This document shows positions 41,886-51,200 of a stretch of DNA of 64,000 nucleotides, piece by piece (the first letter of the stretch is position 1; the number at the start of each line of letters is the position of its first letter). The notes beneath the pieces were generated by a model that was given only the letters and a program-made list of their open reading frames with translations, ran no database searches and was not told the origin of the DNA. The DNA lies in NCBI RefSeq assembly GCF_042683245.1, contig NZ_JBHUJB010000033.1:1-64000 (forward strand), read 5' to 3'. Made by a program: the position numbers and the translations under genes. Origin of the DNA: Rubritalea tangerina (GTDB taxonomy: Bacteria > Verrucomicrobiota > Verrucomicrobiia > Verrucomicrobiales > Akkermansiaceae).

Positions 41886-43106
41886 ATGAAACAAACGATA
41901 CAGGTATTATTGGGTATGGTGGGCATTGGGGTGCTGTCGGCAGCGAACAATGACATCACGGGGCCGGGTTCGGTAGAGAATCAGATTCAAGACGATGCTG
42001 TTGCGGGATCGCACACAGGCAAGGATTTATTAGAGAGGTGGAAGGCGCAGAAGCAAGAGATTAAGGAGCGGACGGGCTTTTTTATGAATTCGGATTATTC
42101 GGCTTTTTATTTGGGAGGCACGAATGATTTTGGGCCGAGCGAGGCGGGCAGTGGAATCTTCCGGGTGTATGGGGGCTGGGACTTGGTGGATCGTGGTGGG
42201 AACAATCAGGGAGGATTGATTTATAAGGTAGAGCATCGGCATCGGTATGTGGATACGACGCCTGCGGGTTACAGTTTGGCGGTGGGGAATGTGGGGTTTC
42301 TTGGTGCACCCTTCAGCGACAACAATTTGCGTCTGACGAACTTGTACTGGAAGCAGAAGTTTGCGGATGGTCGGGGCAATGCGATGCTTGGGTATCTGGA
42401 TGCCACTGACTATGTGGACATTTATGGATTAGCGAATCCGTGGACGGCATTTACGAACTTGGCCTTCAGCACGGGTGGTTCGGCGATTGCGTTGCCTAAC
42501 GATGCGACCTTTGGCGCGATGGCGGCTTTTTGGCTGACTGAGCAGGTGTATGCGATCGGGAGTATTTCAGATCTCAATGCCGACCCGACAGATCCATTCA
42601 AATCTGCGGACTACTTTTTTTCTCGCAATGAGTACTTCAAAAGTTTGGAGCTTGGTTGGACGACCTCTCAGGAGCGAGCTTACTTCGACAACATCGACCT
42701 CACATTTTGGCATGCTGACAAGATTGAGGCGACAGCGAACCCGGACGGTTGGGGGCTTAACTTTTCAGCGACGAAGTGGGTGGACGACATTTGGATGCCA
42801 TTCTTGCGCGCTGGGTATACTGAGGATGGTGGCAGTTTGTTAGAAACCTCTGTGAGTGCGGGTGTGGGCTATCAGGCAGATGGAAGCAGTGACTTATTGG
42901 GAGCAGCATTCAACTGGGGGAGGCCTAATGAGAATACTTTTGGCCCCAATTTAGACGATCAATACACGATTGAGGTGTTTTACCGTTACCAGCTCACAGA
43001 GAATATAGCGCTCACACCCGACATTCAATTTTTGATCAACCCCGCGCTCAACCCGCAAGATAGCAGTATCTTTCTGGGTGGTTTGAGAGCGCGTATTGTG
43101 TTTTGA
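41886..43106 (+). CDS. OprB-like carbohydrate-selective porin
   Basis: A 406-residue outer-membrane beta-barrel. It has a signal peptide (IQVLLGMVGIGVLSAAN), a coiled linker (LLERWKAQKQEIKERTGFF), then alternating amphipathic strands rich in aromatic residues, ending in the barrel closure IFLGGLRARIVF with terminal Phe. The OprB hallmark near the C-terminus, ALTPDIQFLINPALNP, is present. These porins admit sugars. With three sulfatases in the window, a role in polysaccharide use is plausible (inference). The gene stands alone and converges with the DUF1254 gene 19 bases away. Confidence 0.82.
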   Translation: MKQTIQVLLGMVGIGVLSAANNDITGPGSVENQIQDDAVAGSHTGKDLLERWKAQKQEIKERTGFFMNSDYSAFYLGGTNDFGPSEAGSGIFRVYGGWDLVDRGGNNQGGLIYKVEHRHRYVDTTPAGYSLAVGNVGFLGAPFSDNNLRLTNLYWKQKFADGRGNAMLGYLDATDYVDIYGLANPWTAFTNLAFSTGGSAIALPNDATFGAMAAFWLTEQVYAIGSISDLNADPTDPFKSADYFFSRNEYFKSLELGWTTSQERAYFDNIDLTFWHADKIEATANPDGWGLNFSATKWVDDIWMPFLRAGYTEDGGSLLETSVSAGVGYQADGSSDLLGAAFNWGRPNENTFGPNLDDQYTIEVFYRYQLTENIALTPDIQFLINPALNPQDSSIFLGGLRARIVF

Positions 43107-43125
43107 TAGCTAGACAACTATAGGC

Positions 43126-44631
43126 TTATTTCACGACTTCAGGGTCACCAGGTTTCCAGCTTTTGTCGAACCATGGCTCGAGTGGCCCGTAGAGGCGGAA
43201 CATGAGGTTGAAGCTTTTACCCGGGCTTGTTTGAGCCCAGTTTGCTTCTTTTCCTGCAGGGGCTTTGGGACCGAACCAGACCGTGACACTACCATCCTCG
43301 TTGACAAGCAGGTCTTTTTTCTTGGAGTCGATTCCACCAGATTTTTGGTCTGTTTCGAGGATTGAGCGGGTTTGACCGCTATAGAGCATAAAGGACCAAA
43401 AGTTTGCTGCGGGAATGGGTGCTGGTAGTTCAATTTTATAGGTTTTACTACCGTCGAGGTAGTCGCCATTTTTGTCCCTAGCAGTCATGCAGTAGACAGA
43501 GCCCTTTCCAATTGGTGGAGAAGTCATCGCTGGGGTGATGCCTGTGGCCATGTAGTGGAAATAGGTGCGGTCATCCAGCATGCGCACACCGTCGACAATG
43601 AACTCGTGGCTTTGTCTTTGGAATGGAGAATTCCACTGACGATCTTTGTAAAAGAAGACCTCTGGGTCACGAGGTGCGTAGGTGATGCTGCGTGCTGTGG
43701 CGTTGCCGATTGCGGCTGCCTCGGTGAGGATTTTTTTCATGCGAGCATCAGGCTTGAAGGGTTGTCCCTTCACGATGCCAATAGAGCGGAAAGTGCCGAC
43801 AAGTTCTGGTGAGAACGCTGTAGCTGGCTCGCGTTGTACAGCTGCATTGATTTCTTCGAAAAACTTGAAGTTGTTCGCGTGAACTGTGTTGTACTTGAGG
43901 CCACTGAGGTTGACGAAGGTCTCTTTGGGTGGATTGGAAGTCTCGCTGAGAGGGTAGATGTTCATTCCCTTTTTGAATTTTTCTACCACTTCTTTCGTCT
44001 CTCCATTTGGGCCAGGTGTGAGGCGTACGAGAAACCAGTTCATGTAAGACTTGGATTTTAAAATGAAGTAACCCTCTGGCACTTTCCCATCATAGTTGGG
44101 TGGAAGTAGCAGGTATTTGCCGCCCTTGCCTTTGTCGGGTCCCAGTGCTCCGAAGTCTGCCACGTATTGAAAGGCTGCATCATCCATGAGTCCTAACACT
44201 CCTGCTGGAACGTCTAACACGATTGGCCCTTTACTGGTGTCAACGATGCTGGTGACATAGATAGTGGTGGTATTTGGAGTGAGCCAGATGGAGCGTGCGT
44301 CCATGAGGTTTTCTTTGATGCCAATTTGGTTTGGTTGAAGGCCTACTTGAGGAAGGCCCATAACAAAGGCCTGAATAGCAGCGACAGGAATACCGTCTAG
44401 GAATGCTGTGATCCCTCGAGTAAGGTCAAGGTTGTCATAGAGTTTTTCGACGCTTTCCTTGCTCGGCATGCCGTCGAAGAACTTGAGTTCACCGAGTGCC
44501 TCGGTTTTCACGATGTCAGGCGTGGTCACAGATTCTGGGACTGCAGCCGCATATTTAGGTGAGGCAGAAGTGCTGGCTGCTGCGAGAATACTACAAAGAA
44601 TGCTAATGCTGAATGGTTTGTTCGTCTGCAT
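43126..44631 (-). CDS. DUF1254/DUF1214 domain exported protein, copy 1
   Basis: A 501-residue exported protein with a signal peptide (ISILCSILAAASTSAS). The DUF1254 part covers about residues 60-190 (NTTTIYVTSIVDTSKGPIVL) and the DUF1214 part about 370-485 (NFWSFMLYSGQTRSILETDQ, then WAQTSPGKSFNLMFRLYGPL). These paired domains are common in bacterial exported proteins of unknown function. A paralogue lies 26 bases upstream on the same strand, so the pair arose by tandem duplication and is probably one operon. No catalytic residues are known. Confidence 0.86.
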   Translation of the reverse strand: MQTNKPFSISILCSILAAASTSASPKYAAAVPESVTTPDIVKTEALGELKFFDGMPSKESVEKLYDNLDLTRGITAFLDGIPVAAIQAFVMGLPQVGLQPNQIGIKENLMDARSIWLTPNTTTIYVTSIVDTSKGPIVLDVPAGVLGLMDDAAFQYVADFGALGPDKGKGGKYLLLPPNYDGKVPEGYFILKSKSYMNWFLVRLTPGPNGETKEVVEKFKKGMNIYPLSETSNPPKETFVNLSGLKYNTVHANNFKFFEEINAAVQREPATAFSPELVGTFRSIGIVKGQPFKPDARMKKILTEAAAIGNATARSITYAPRDPEVFFYKDRQWNSPFQRQSHEFIVDGVRMLDDRTYFHYMATGITPAMTSPPIGKGSVYCMTARDKNGDYLDGSKTYKIELPAPIPAANFWSFMLYSGQTRSILETDQKSGGIDSKKKDLLVNEDGSVTVWFGPKAPAGKEANWAQTSPGKSFNLMFRLYGPLEPWFDKSWKPGDPEVVK

Positions 44632-44657
44632 GGTGCTTGTATAGAAGGCTGCTCTGA

Positions 44658-46154
44658 TTATTTGATTAACTCGACTTCACTTGGTCGCCAAGTTTGTTCA
44701 ATCCACGGTTTGAGTGGAGAGTACATACGCAGAATGACGAACCAGCTTTTGTTAGGAAGGGTTTGAACCCAATTACTTTCCATTCCTTTAGGTGCTTTTG
44801 GCCCAAAACATACGGTGAAGGAACCATCGTCATTTTGTTTGAGGCCCTCGGTATTTCCTCCGACTGTGGGGGATAGCTGATCCGTTTGTAGCATCGATCG
44901 GGTTTGGGTGTCGTAGACGGTGACGGCCCAGAAGTTTGCAACTGGCGGATTAGCAGGGATAGTGAGTTTGTAGTTTTTTGAACCATCAAATACAGCCTTG
45001 TTTGAGTCGAGGTAGGTAATGGCGTAGTCAGATCCAGTACCTTCACGTGGTGCGGCCATGGCTGGTGTGACGGCAGTGTAGGGATAGTGGAACATTACGC
45101 GCGCATCGCTGTTCATCGTTTCACCATCCTTGCCATTGAAGAAGACATTGCGATCCGTGTACGCCATGATCCAGGCGCTTTTGGTGTCGGGGTAAACACG
45201 TACACCTTCCATGTTCTTGTTGTGTCTTGGGTACCAGACGATGGAGCGCGAAGCTGCGTTGCCTAGTGCGACACCGTCAGCGAGAATCTTTTTCATACGA
45301 GCGTCTGGCGTAAACTTTTTGCCCTTTTGAATACCGATAGAAGCAAAGAGACCTCGGGTTTCAGCATCGACGACTCCTAGTGGCTCATATTGGATCACTT
45401 CGTTGAGGTGGTGGTAGAACTCACTATTGTTAGGGTGAATGGTGTTGAACGCCTTGCCGGAGGCGCTGATGAATTTCATCTCAGGTTGGTCTTTGAATTT
45501 TGAGAGTGGGTAGACTTTTACATTTTTTGTACAAAGCTCAGCAGCAGCTTTGACATTACCATTTTTTACAGACGAGCGTAAGAAGACCCAAACTTTGTAA
45601 CTCTTGGGACGATAAACGGCAAAACCATCAGGCACTGGACCGTCATAGCCCGGTGGAAGATAGAGGTATTTTCCTGCAGTAGGGAGGTTATTGATGAAGC
45701 GGAACCAGGCGTCATTAGCTGCACCTAAAAGACCATCTGGAACTTCAACGACGGTAGGGCCATCGCGTTTGAGATCTAGGTCAGGAATACAATACACAGT
45801 GGAACTGTTACCTGTGAGAAAGAGCGATTTGGGACCCATCAATTTATCAAAAATCATTACTTCATTTGCCTCCACAGCACCTAAGGAGTGGGCTCCGTCA
45901 ATGAGAGCCTTGAGTGAGGCTGCTGGCATCCCCTTAAGAAAGGTGTCCATTGCGCGTGTGGTGTCTAAGTAATCGTAAACCCTCCTCGCTGTCTGAGGAA
46001 GTGGAGCACCGTCGAGGAACTCGAGGGTTCCGATGGAGGTTTCAACTTTGTTAGGAGTTGATATGGAGTCGAGGACTCCCTGTTTTACTTGGGCACTCGA
46101 TAGCTGAACAAGTGAGAAGGCCAGTAAACCAGAGAGAGCAAATGTAGGTTTCAT
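44658..46154 (-). CDS. DUF1254/DUF1214 domain exported protein, copy 2
   Basis: A 498-residue paralogue of the previous gene with the same order of domains: signal peptide (ALSGLLAFSLVQLSSAQ), DUF1254 (GNSSTVYCIPDLDLKRDGP) and DUF1214 (NFWAVTVYDTQTRSMLQTDQ, then VQTLPNKSWFVILRMYSPL). It is first in the two-gene unit. The two copies share short blocks such as FTPDARMKKILADG and KPDARMKKILTEA but are clearly diverged, so the duplication is old. The 159 bases upstream, before the divergent M19 gene, must hold promoters for both directions. Confidence 0.86.
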   Translation of the reverse strand: MKPTFALSGLLAFSLVQLSSAQVKQGVLDSISTPNKVETSIGTLEFLDGAPLPQTARRVYDYLDTTRAMDTFLKGMPAASLKALIDGAHSLGAVEANEVMIFDKLMGPKSLFLTGNSSTVYCIPDLDLKRDGPTVVEVPDGLLGAANDAWFRFINNLPTAGKYLYLPPGYDGPVPDGFAVYRPKSYKVWVFLRSSVKNGNVKAAAELCTKNVKVYPLSKFKDQPEMKFISASGKAFNTIHPNNSEFYHHLNEVIQYEPLGVVDAETRGLFASIGIQKGKKFTPDARMKKILADGVALGNAASRSIVWYPRHNKNMEGVRVYPDTKSAWIMAYTDRNVFFNGKDGETMNSDARVMFHYPYTAVTPAMAAPREGTGSDYAITYLDSNKAVFDGSKNYKLTIPANPPVANFWAVTVYDTQTRSMLQTDQLSPTVGGNTEGLKQNDDGSFTVCFGPKAPKGMESNWVQTLPNKSWFVILRMYSPLKPWIEQTWRPSEVELIK

Positions 46155-46313
46155 AGAGTGTGTTAGATTATGAGTATTTTACTTATTATCAAGTTAAAGA
46201 TTGCAACAGTAGGGTGTCTGTTGATTACGGTTTTACCTATCCAAAAAATCTTGTTACACTGACGCGACATTGAATGCAGTGCTGGGGGGCGGCGTTCCAA
46301 CTCTCTCGACCTA

Positions 46314-47594
46314 ATGAAAACATTACTCAAGACACTAGCAGCCTGCGGGTTGATGATGGGCGTGGCTTCGGCTAGCGAAGAATCGAAGACCTGGCCAGCG
46401 AGTGAGAAGGCTAAGCAATTTGTGAAAGACACGATTGTGATTGGTTTTTTTGCCAGCCCCAAGGGAGCGGGGTGGTTAGAGGAGAAGACGGTGCACGATT
46501 ATCTCAATCGTTCGCGAGCAGCTGGGATTACGGGGCACGACATGACGCTCGCAGCGACGAATTTTACGTGGGAGCAATATCTCAATGAGCTTTATAATTT
46601 CCGCAAGGCATATGCGGGGCAGCCTGGGCAGTATGTTTATGTTCGCTCAGTGAGAGATATCGAGCATGCGCACAAGACTGGGAAGACGGCGGTGTTGTGG
46701 AATGTGCAAACCTCTACGGTTCTCAACAATGATCTAAAGAAGGTGCCGATTCTTAAGGAACTGGGGATTACGAGTATGATTCTGACCTACAATGATGTGT
46801 TCAGGGCGGGTTCAGGAGGTCTAGCTGAATATAATGGGACAAAGATTGGTCTCACTGCTTGGGGCAAGCAGATCATCGATGAGTTAGTGAAGTACGGTAT
46901 TCTAGTAGATCTCAGTCACACCGGGCCGAAGACCTGCATGGATATTATCGAGTACATGGAGGAAAAGCACCCTGGTGTTCCATTTGTGTACACGCATTCG
47001 TTACCGACTGGTCTGTATAAGAATGAGAAGAATGCGACGGAGCGCGGTTGTTATCGCAACATTTCTGATGAAGAAGCAAAGCGCGCAGCCAAGTCTGGCG
47101 GCTTTGTGTCACCGACATTTACCGAGTGGATGATGGATGGTATTTGGCCTGATGATATCACTCCGCAGCAATGTGCTGACATGATCGACTACTATGTGAA
47201 GCTGATTGGTGTAGACCATGTGGGGATTGCTTCGGATGACATGTTCACGACGAAGCCTACTCTCGACTTTGTGAAAAAGAATGCGGCTGCTTATGATGAT
47301 GGTGGTTATATGGTTAATGCTTTCAACAAAGGAGCGACTGATTGTGGTGAGCTCGCTAAGATTCTCGCAGCTGTGACAGATGAGCTGTGGAAACGTGGGT
47401 ACTCTAACGAGGACCTTGCGAAGATCTACGGCGGCAACAAGATGCGTGTGTACCATAAGGTGTGGGAAGGTTTGCCAGATGAAGAGCGTAAGAAGGGGGC
47501 AGCGCTGCGTGCTAAGCAGTTAGAGAAGCTCAAGCATGAGGTTCAAGGGGATCCGCATGACCCGCTCAGTGGATCCGCTCTAACACAGAAATAG
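46314..47594 (+). CDS. M19 (membrane dipeptidase) family protein with missing metal ligands
   Basis: A 426-residue exported protein with a signal peptide (LKTLAACGLMMGVASAS) and a renal-dipeptidase (M19) fold. Recognisable parts are VDLSHTGPKT (His202), YTHSLP (His228), RGCYRNISDEE and HVGIASDDMF. The N-terminal HxD metal pair of the family is absent (IVIGFFAS at 41-48), the bridging Glu region reads LWNVQTST, and the usual active-site His near residue 159 is Tyr. It may be an inactive homologue or use another chemistry. No obvious terminator follows directly; a hairpin-rich stretch does. Confidence 0.8.
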   Translation: MKTLLKTLAACGLMMGVASASEESKTWPASEKAKQFVKDTIVIGFFASPKGAGWLEEKTVHDYLNRSRAAGITGHDMTLAATNFTWEQYLNELYNFRKAYAGQPGQYVYVRSVRDIEHAHKTGKTAVLWNVQTSTVLNNDLKKVPILKELGITSMILTYNDVFRAGSGGLAEYNGTKIGLTAWGKQIIDELVKYGILVDLSHTGPKTCMDIIEYMEEKHPGVPFVYTHSLPTGLYKNEKNATERGCYRNISDEEAKRAAKSGGFVSPTFTEWMMDGIWPDDITPQQCADMIDYYVKLIGVDHVGIASDDMFTTKPTLDFVKKNAAAYDDGGYMVNAFNKGATDCGELAKILAAVTDELWKRGYSNEDLAKIYGGNKMRVYHKVWEGLPDEERKKGAALRAKQLEKLKHEVQGDPHDPLSGSALTQK

Positions 47595-48238
47595 ATCAAT
47601 CGATGGTAGGCTCACATGTATTCATGTAGCATATATGTTGATAAAGTGAGCGCTTTGGGAACCCGAACGGGATTCGCTTCTCAAGCTCAAGAGGCGAGCT
47701 GCAGGAGACAAGCCTGGGGCTAGTCTTATATATACAGATCTCAACGACAAAGGTGTTGAGGTCTAGCTATCTAAATTATTTTTAAGCCTGAAGCCTTTCA
47801 GACTTCTAGTCGATTTTTGCAACTCCCCAGAGTTGGTTTTGCCACTCTGGGATTGGTGTCGAAACCTCGTTGAAGTTTTTCAACAGTCTGTCGCATGTGA
47901 TCGTGTGGACTTTTTGATTTAAGGTGGGTGAGCGCTAGGGCTGGGTAGTATTTTGTGAGTGGTGGCAGGGAATTTTTTTCGCACGAGAGAAGTTAGGGAA
48001 ATCCATATTGCTGGGGGGATGAGGAAGGGGAGTATGATTGTTGAGAAATTTTTTTAGCAATTCTTTGTTAAGATATTTTCGATTTTAGCTGTGGATAAGG
48101 TGCAATGAATTTATTTCATACCTAGCTTCATGTTAGAACACGCTGATTTTCAACGGGGAGATGATTCCTAGAGATGAACAGATGTTTGAAGAAGTGGGGG
48201 GGATAGATTTGTAAAACCCACAAAAAGACTACCACACA
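47595..48238 (+). other. Hairpin-rich non-coding region before the giant surface protein
   Basis: No gene-like ORF was found over 644 bases. Several stem-loops can be drawn: 47736-47764 (AGATCTCAAC with GTTGAGGTCT, one G-T), 47784-47805 (AAG.CTGAA with TTCAG.CTT), 47826-47851 (CCCAGAGT with ACTCTGGG plus inner GG/CC) and 47870-47885 (GTTGAA, GTTT, TTCAAC). A 7-bp stem lies near 47675-47696. It may include the M19 terminator, a small RNA, or a long structured leader of the giant gene. No known riboswitch is recognised. Confidence 0.45.
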
Positions 48239-51200
48239 ATGAAAAAGAACCACCTCGTATGGGGCGGCGGAATGGCCGTGCTATCGTTGATAGGATATGG
48301 TGTATCTACGTATCGCCCTATTCAGAATGTTGAGCAGCCGAATGGGGCTCATCAGATTGTAAAGCAGGATCAGAATGCAGAAGCTGTAGATCGATTGATT
48401 CGTCACATTGAGGCGAAGGCACAGGAACCTGAGTTAACCGAAGTGCAGGAGACTGCGCATCAGGTAGAGACTGAGACTCAGGCGTTGATCGATGCCGTGA
48501 AGGATGGGAGGCCGCTAGAATTGAAGGTGGCCGGAGTTCAGAGGACCTTATTGTTGAGTCCCAAGAAAGTATTTTCAAAAGAGGCAAAGATTCGGCTCGC
48601 TGACGGCAGTGTCTTTTTAGATCCGAGTGATGGGGTGCATGTGTTTGGCGGTATTGTTGCGAGCGACAAAGTCGTGATTGCAGAGGGAGTTGAGGGAGTC
48701 GTGCGTGTTGAGGGTGAAGAAGCGGCTGCGATGGGTGCATCTGGCATGCGTCCATCTGAGCTGCTGGCGAGTTTTGATGCGAAGGCGGTGAGCATGTCAG
48801 TGGTCGGTGAGCAGTACACTCTTGCGATGCGTAATGCGGGTCGCGATAGAATATTGTTACGCAACAATCCGGCTACTGGGGCGATTGAGATGCGCTATGA
48901 GCCGGAGGCTTTACACAAGGAAGCCTTTGGGGTTTGTGACTGTGCAGGATGTGGCCATCCGTCGCATAGCAATGAGGCGGTAGGGATGGAAGAAGCGATG
49001 GCTAAAGTTCAGCCACTCGATCCAGAATTGGCAGCACGCTTTGACCAATGGGTCGAGATAGATAGTGTGGTTGCGGGCTTAGGCATTGCACCTGGTGAGA
49101 GTTACCAGGCGATTAACACGACACCTGGAATTGACCCGTTGACGGGTATAGGAACGAAGGCTGCGGACCCTATTCCTTTTGGTGAGAAGTATCATGAATC
49201 ATTGATGGAGTTCCAGTACTGGGCGCAGACTGGGCCTGACTTGCTACCGGGAGATAAGGAAAACCCGACAGACGCGGATATTGCATCGATGTTGACGCGT
49301 TTGTTGATCACCTTTGAGGAAATTGATGAGATCTATGAGCGCAACATGGCCACTAAGATGTTAGTGGGTGAGTTGATGATACGCCGTGAGAATGACGGTG
49401 GGCCAGACAAGGGGACGATCATGAGTTCTTGGCGTAATGGATCTGAGTCACTGGTGGCGCACGGAAACTTTTATGGTTGGGGAGGTGGCGGTGCAGCTGC
49501 GGGTAATTCCTTCAATATATCAAGTTGGACGGTGGGTGCGGCCCACGAATTAGGCCATGTTTTGAGTATGGGCCACTCTGATGGTGGGGATTTGATGGGG
49601 CCAGGTGGTGGTCCAGCTCACTTCTGGAGTTATTTAACACCTGGGCCGTATTCGAAGCCAATCACAGCTCATCAGCTATGGCGTGAATTTTCTGGTCGTG
49701 CGCAGCTACGCACACGAGGAGTGAAAGAGCATGGGCAGGTAGATGGTGAGAGTGACACTGGGTTACGCACGGCCAATGGCAGTAACAAGTTGCGTCACCC
49801 AGCAGAGACTCCTTTTGCGAATGACGACACGGTCGTGACAGCGGTCGACACCATGGTGGAATTTGACCCGAGAGGCAATGATGACAGAGCGACTCCAGGG
49901 AGTCCTTATTACAATGAGAACATTGTGATTGAAGAGGTATCTCGCATGGTACCTGCAGGAGCTGGAACTTTGGAGATCACCGACATGGGTAAGAAGCTAC
50001 GGTTTACTCCGAGTGCTGGTTTTGAAGGTGTGGTGCACTTTAACTATACCTTGCGTGGATCTGTTGGAAACAACGACCGAGGATGGCTTTCAAGGGCTCC
50101 CATTGCCATTACTGTTGGAACGCCATCCAGTGTTCCGAACACCGTAGACATTGCAGCGGGACAGGATCAGTGGACCCTATTTGGATCCAACCTAAGTGTG
50201 GTGGATACGCCAAGCATGGCGAATATCTTCGTGACAGGTAATCGATTACTTTTACGTGCTCATGCTGATGCTACTGGTTCTGAGCAATTCACATTGAATA
50301 TTGGAGGGACTGAGCAAGAAGTCACGGTCAACTACAGCAGCCCTAACATTCAGGCGGTTGATGATCTTGTGCAGAGTGATGGTGGGAGGTTACTACGATT
50401 TAACCCCTTGGTGAATGATGTGGTCACTGGCCAGCTCCGCAATGAGTGGAATATCAGCACAGTGGTCAAACAATCGCTAGATACTGCGACTGAGAAGCAG
50501 ACCGATTTTGCAAGGTCTTATGTGCTCACTTCGGCAAGCTTAGATACCCCTAGCATGGGGAGTCTGGAGTTGGAAAAGGTTTTTCACATTTACCCAGATG
50601 GCACGACCGGAAATGAGCCGAATGGTTTCTTACGTTTTGAGCCTGCAGCTGGTGCAAGTGGATACGCCGTTATCAGTTATACTGCTAAGGATGTCGATGG
50701 GAGAGTGCTCAACGGGACCGCGAGGGTCTTGGTGGGGATTGCTGATGTGGTGCGTCCTGCACGGCCATACACACGTGTGCGTCAGGACCACGGTGTCGTG
50801 TTAGAGTCAGTAAAGATTCCGGCAAGTGGTGGGGATTTTACTGGAGTATCGACTCTCCAGTGGGAAGTTGTCAACCAACCTGAGGGAGCCAATGTGAGCT
50901 TTGAAGGGGGGAATTCTGAGAATGCGGTGGCCTTCTTTGACAGCCCAGGAAGATACCGTTTACGTCTCAACGCAAGCGACAATGGCCATACCAAGACGGT
51001 AGAGAAGTGGGTGATAGTAGAGGCGGATCCCCTTAAGAAGAACCTTGGGGAAGAACGTGGTCCGTGGGCGACAGTCAACCACCGTCAACTGAGTGGATGG
51101 AATCAAGGGAGTTGGAACACAAGTGAGCTTGTGAGCGCGGTGAGTGATGATAAATTTGTTGGGCTTATTGATCTTGCTCCAGCGGGTACGGCGACGCGAT

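Noticed and set aside
47595..48238. A known riboswitch or tRNA in the structured gap
   Set aside because: No cloverleaf with a T-loop and acceptor stem could be drawn, and none of the stems matches a riboswitch core I know.
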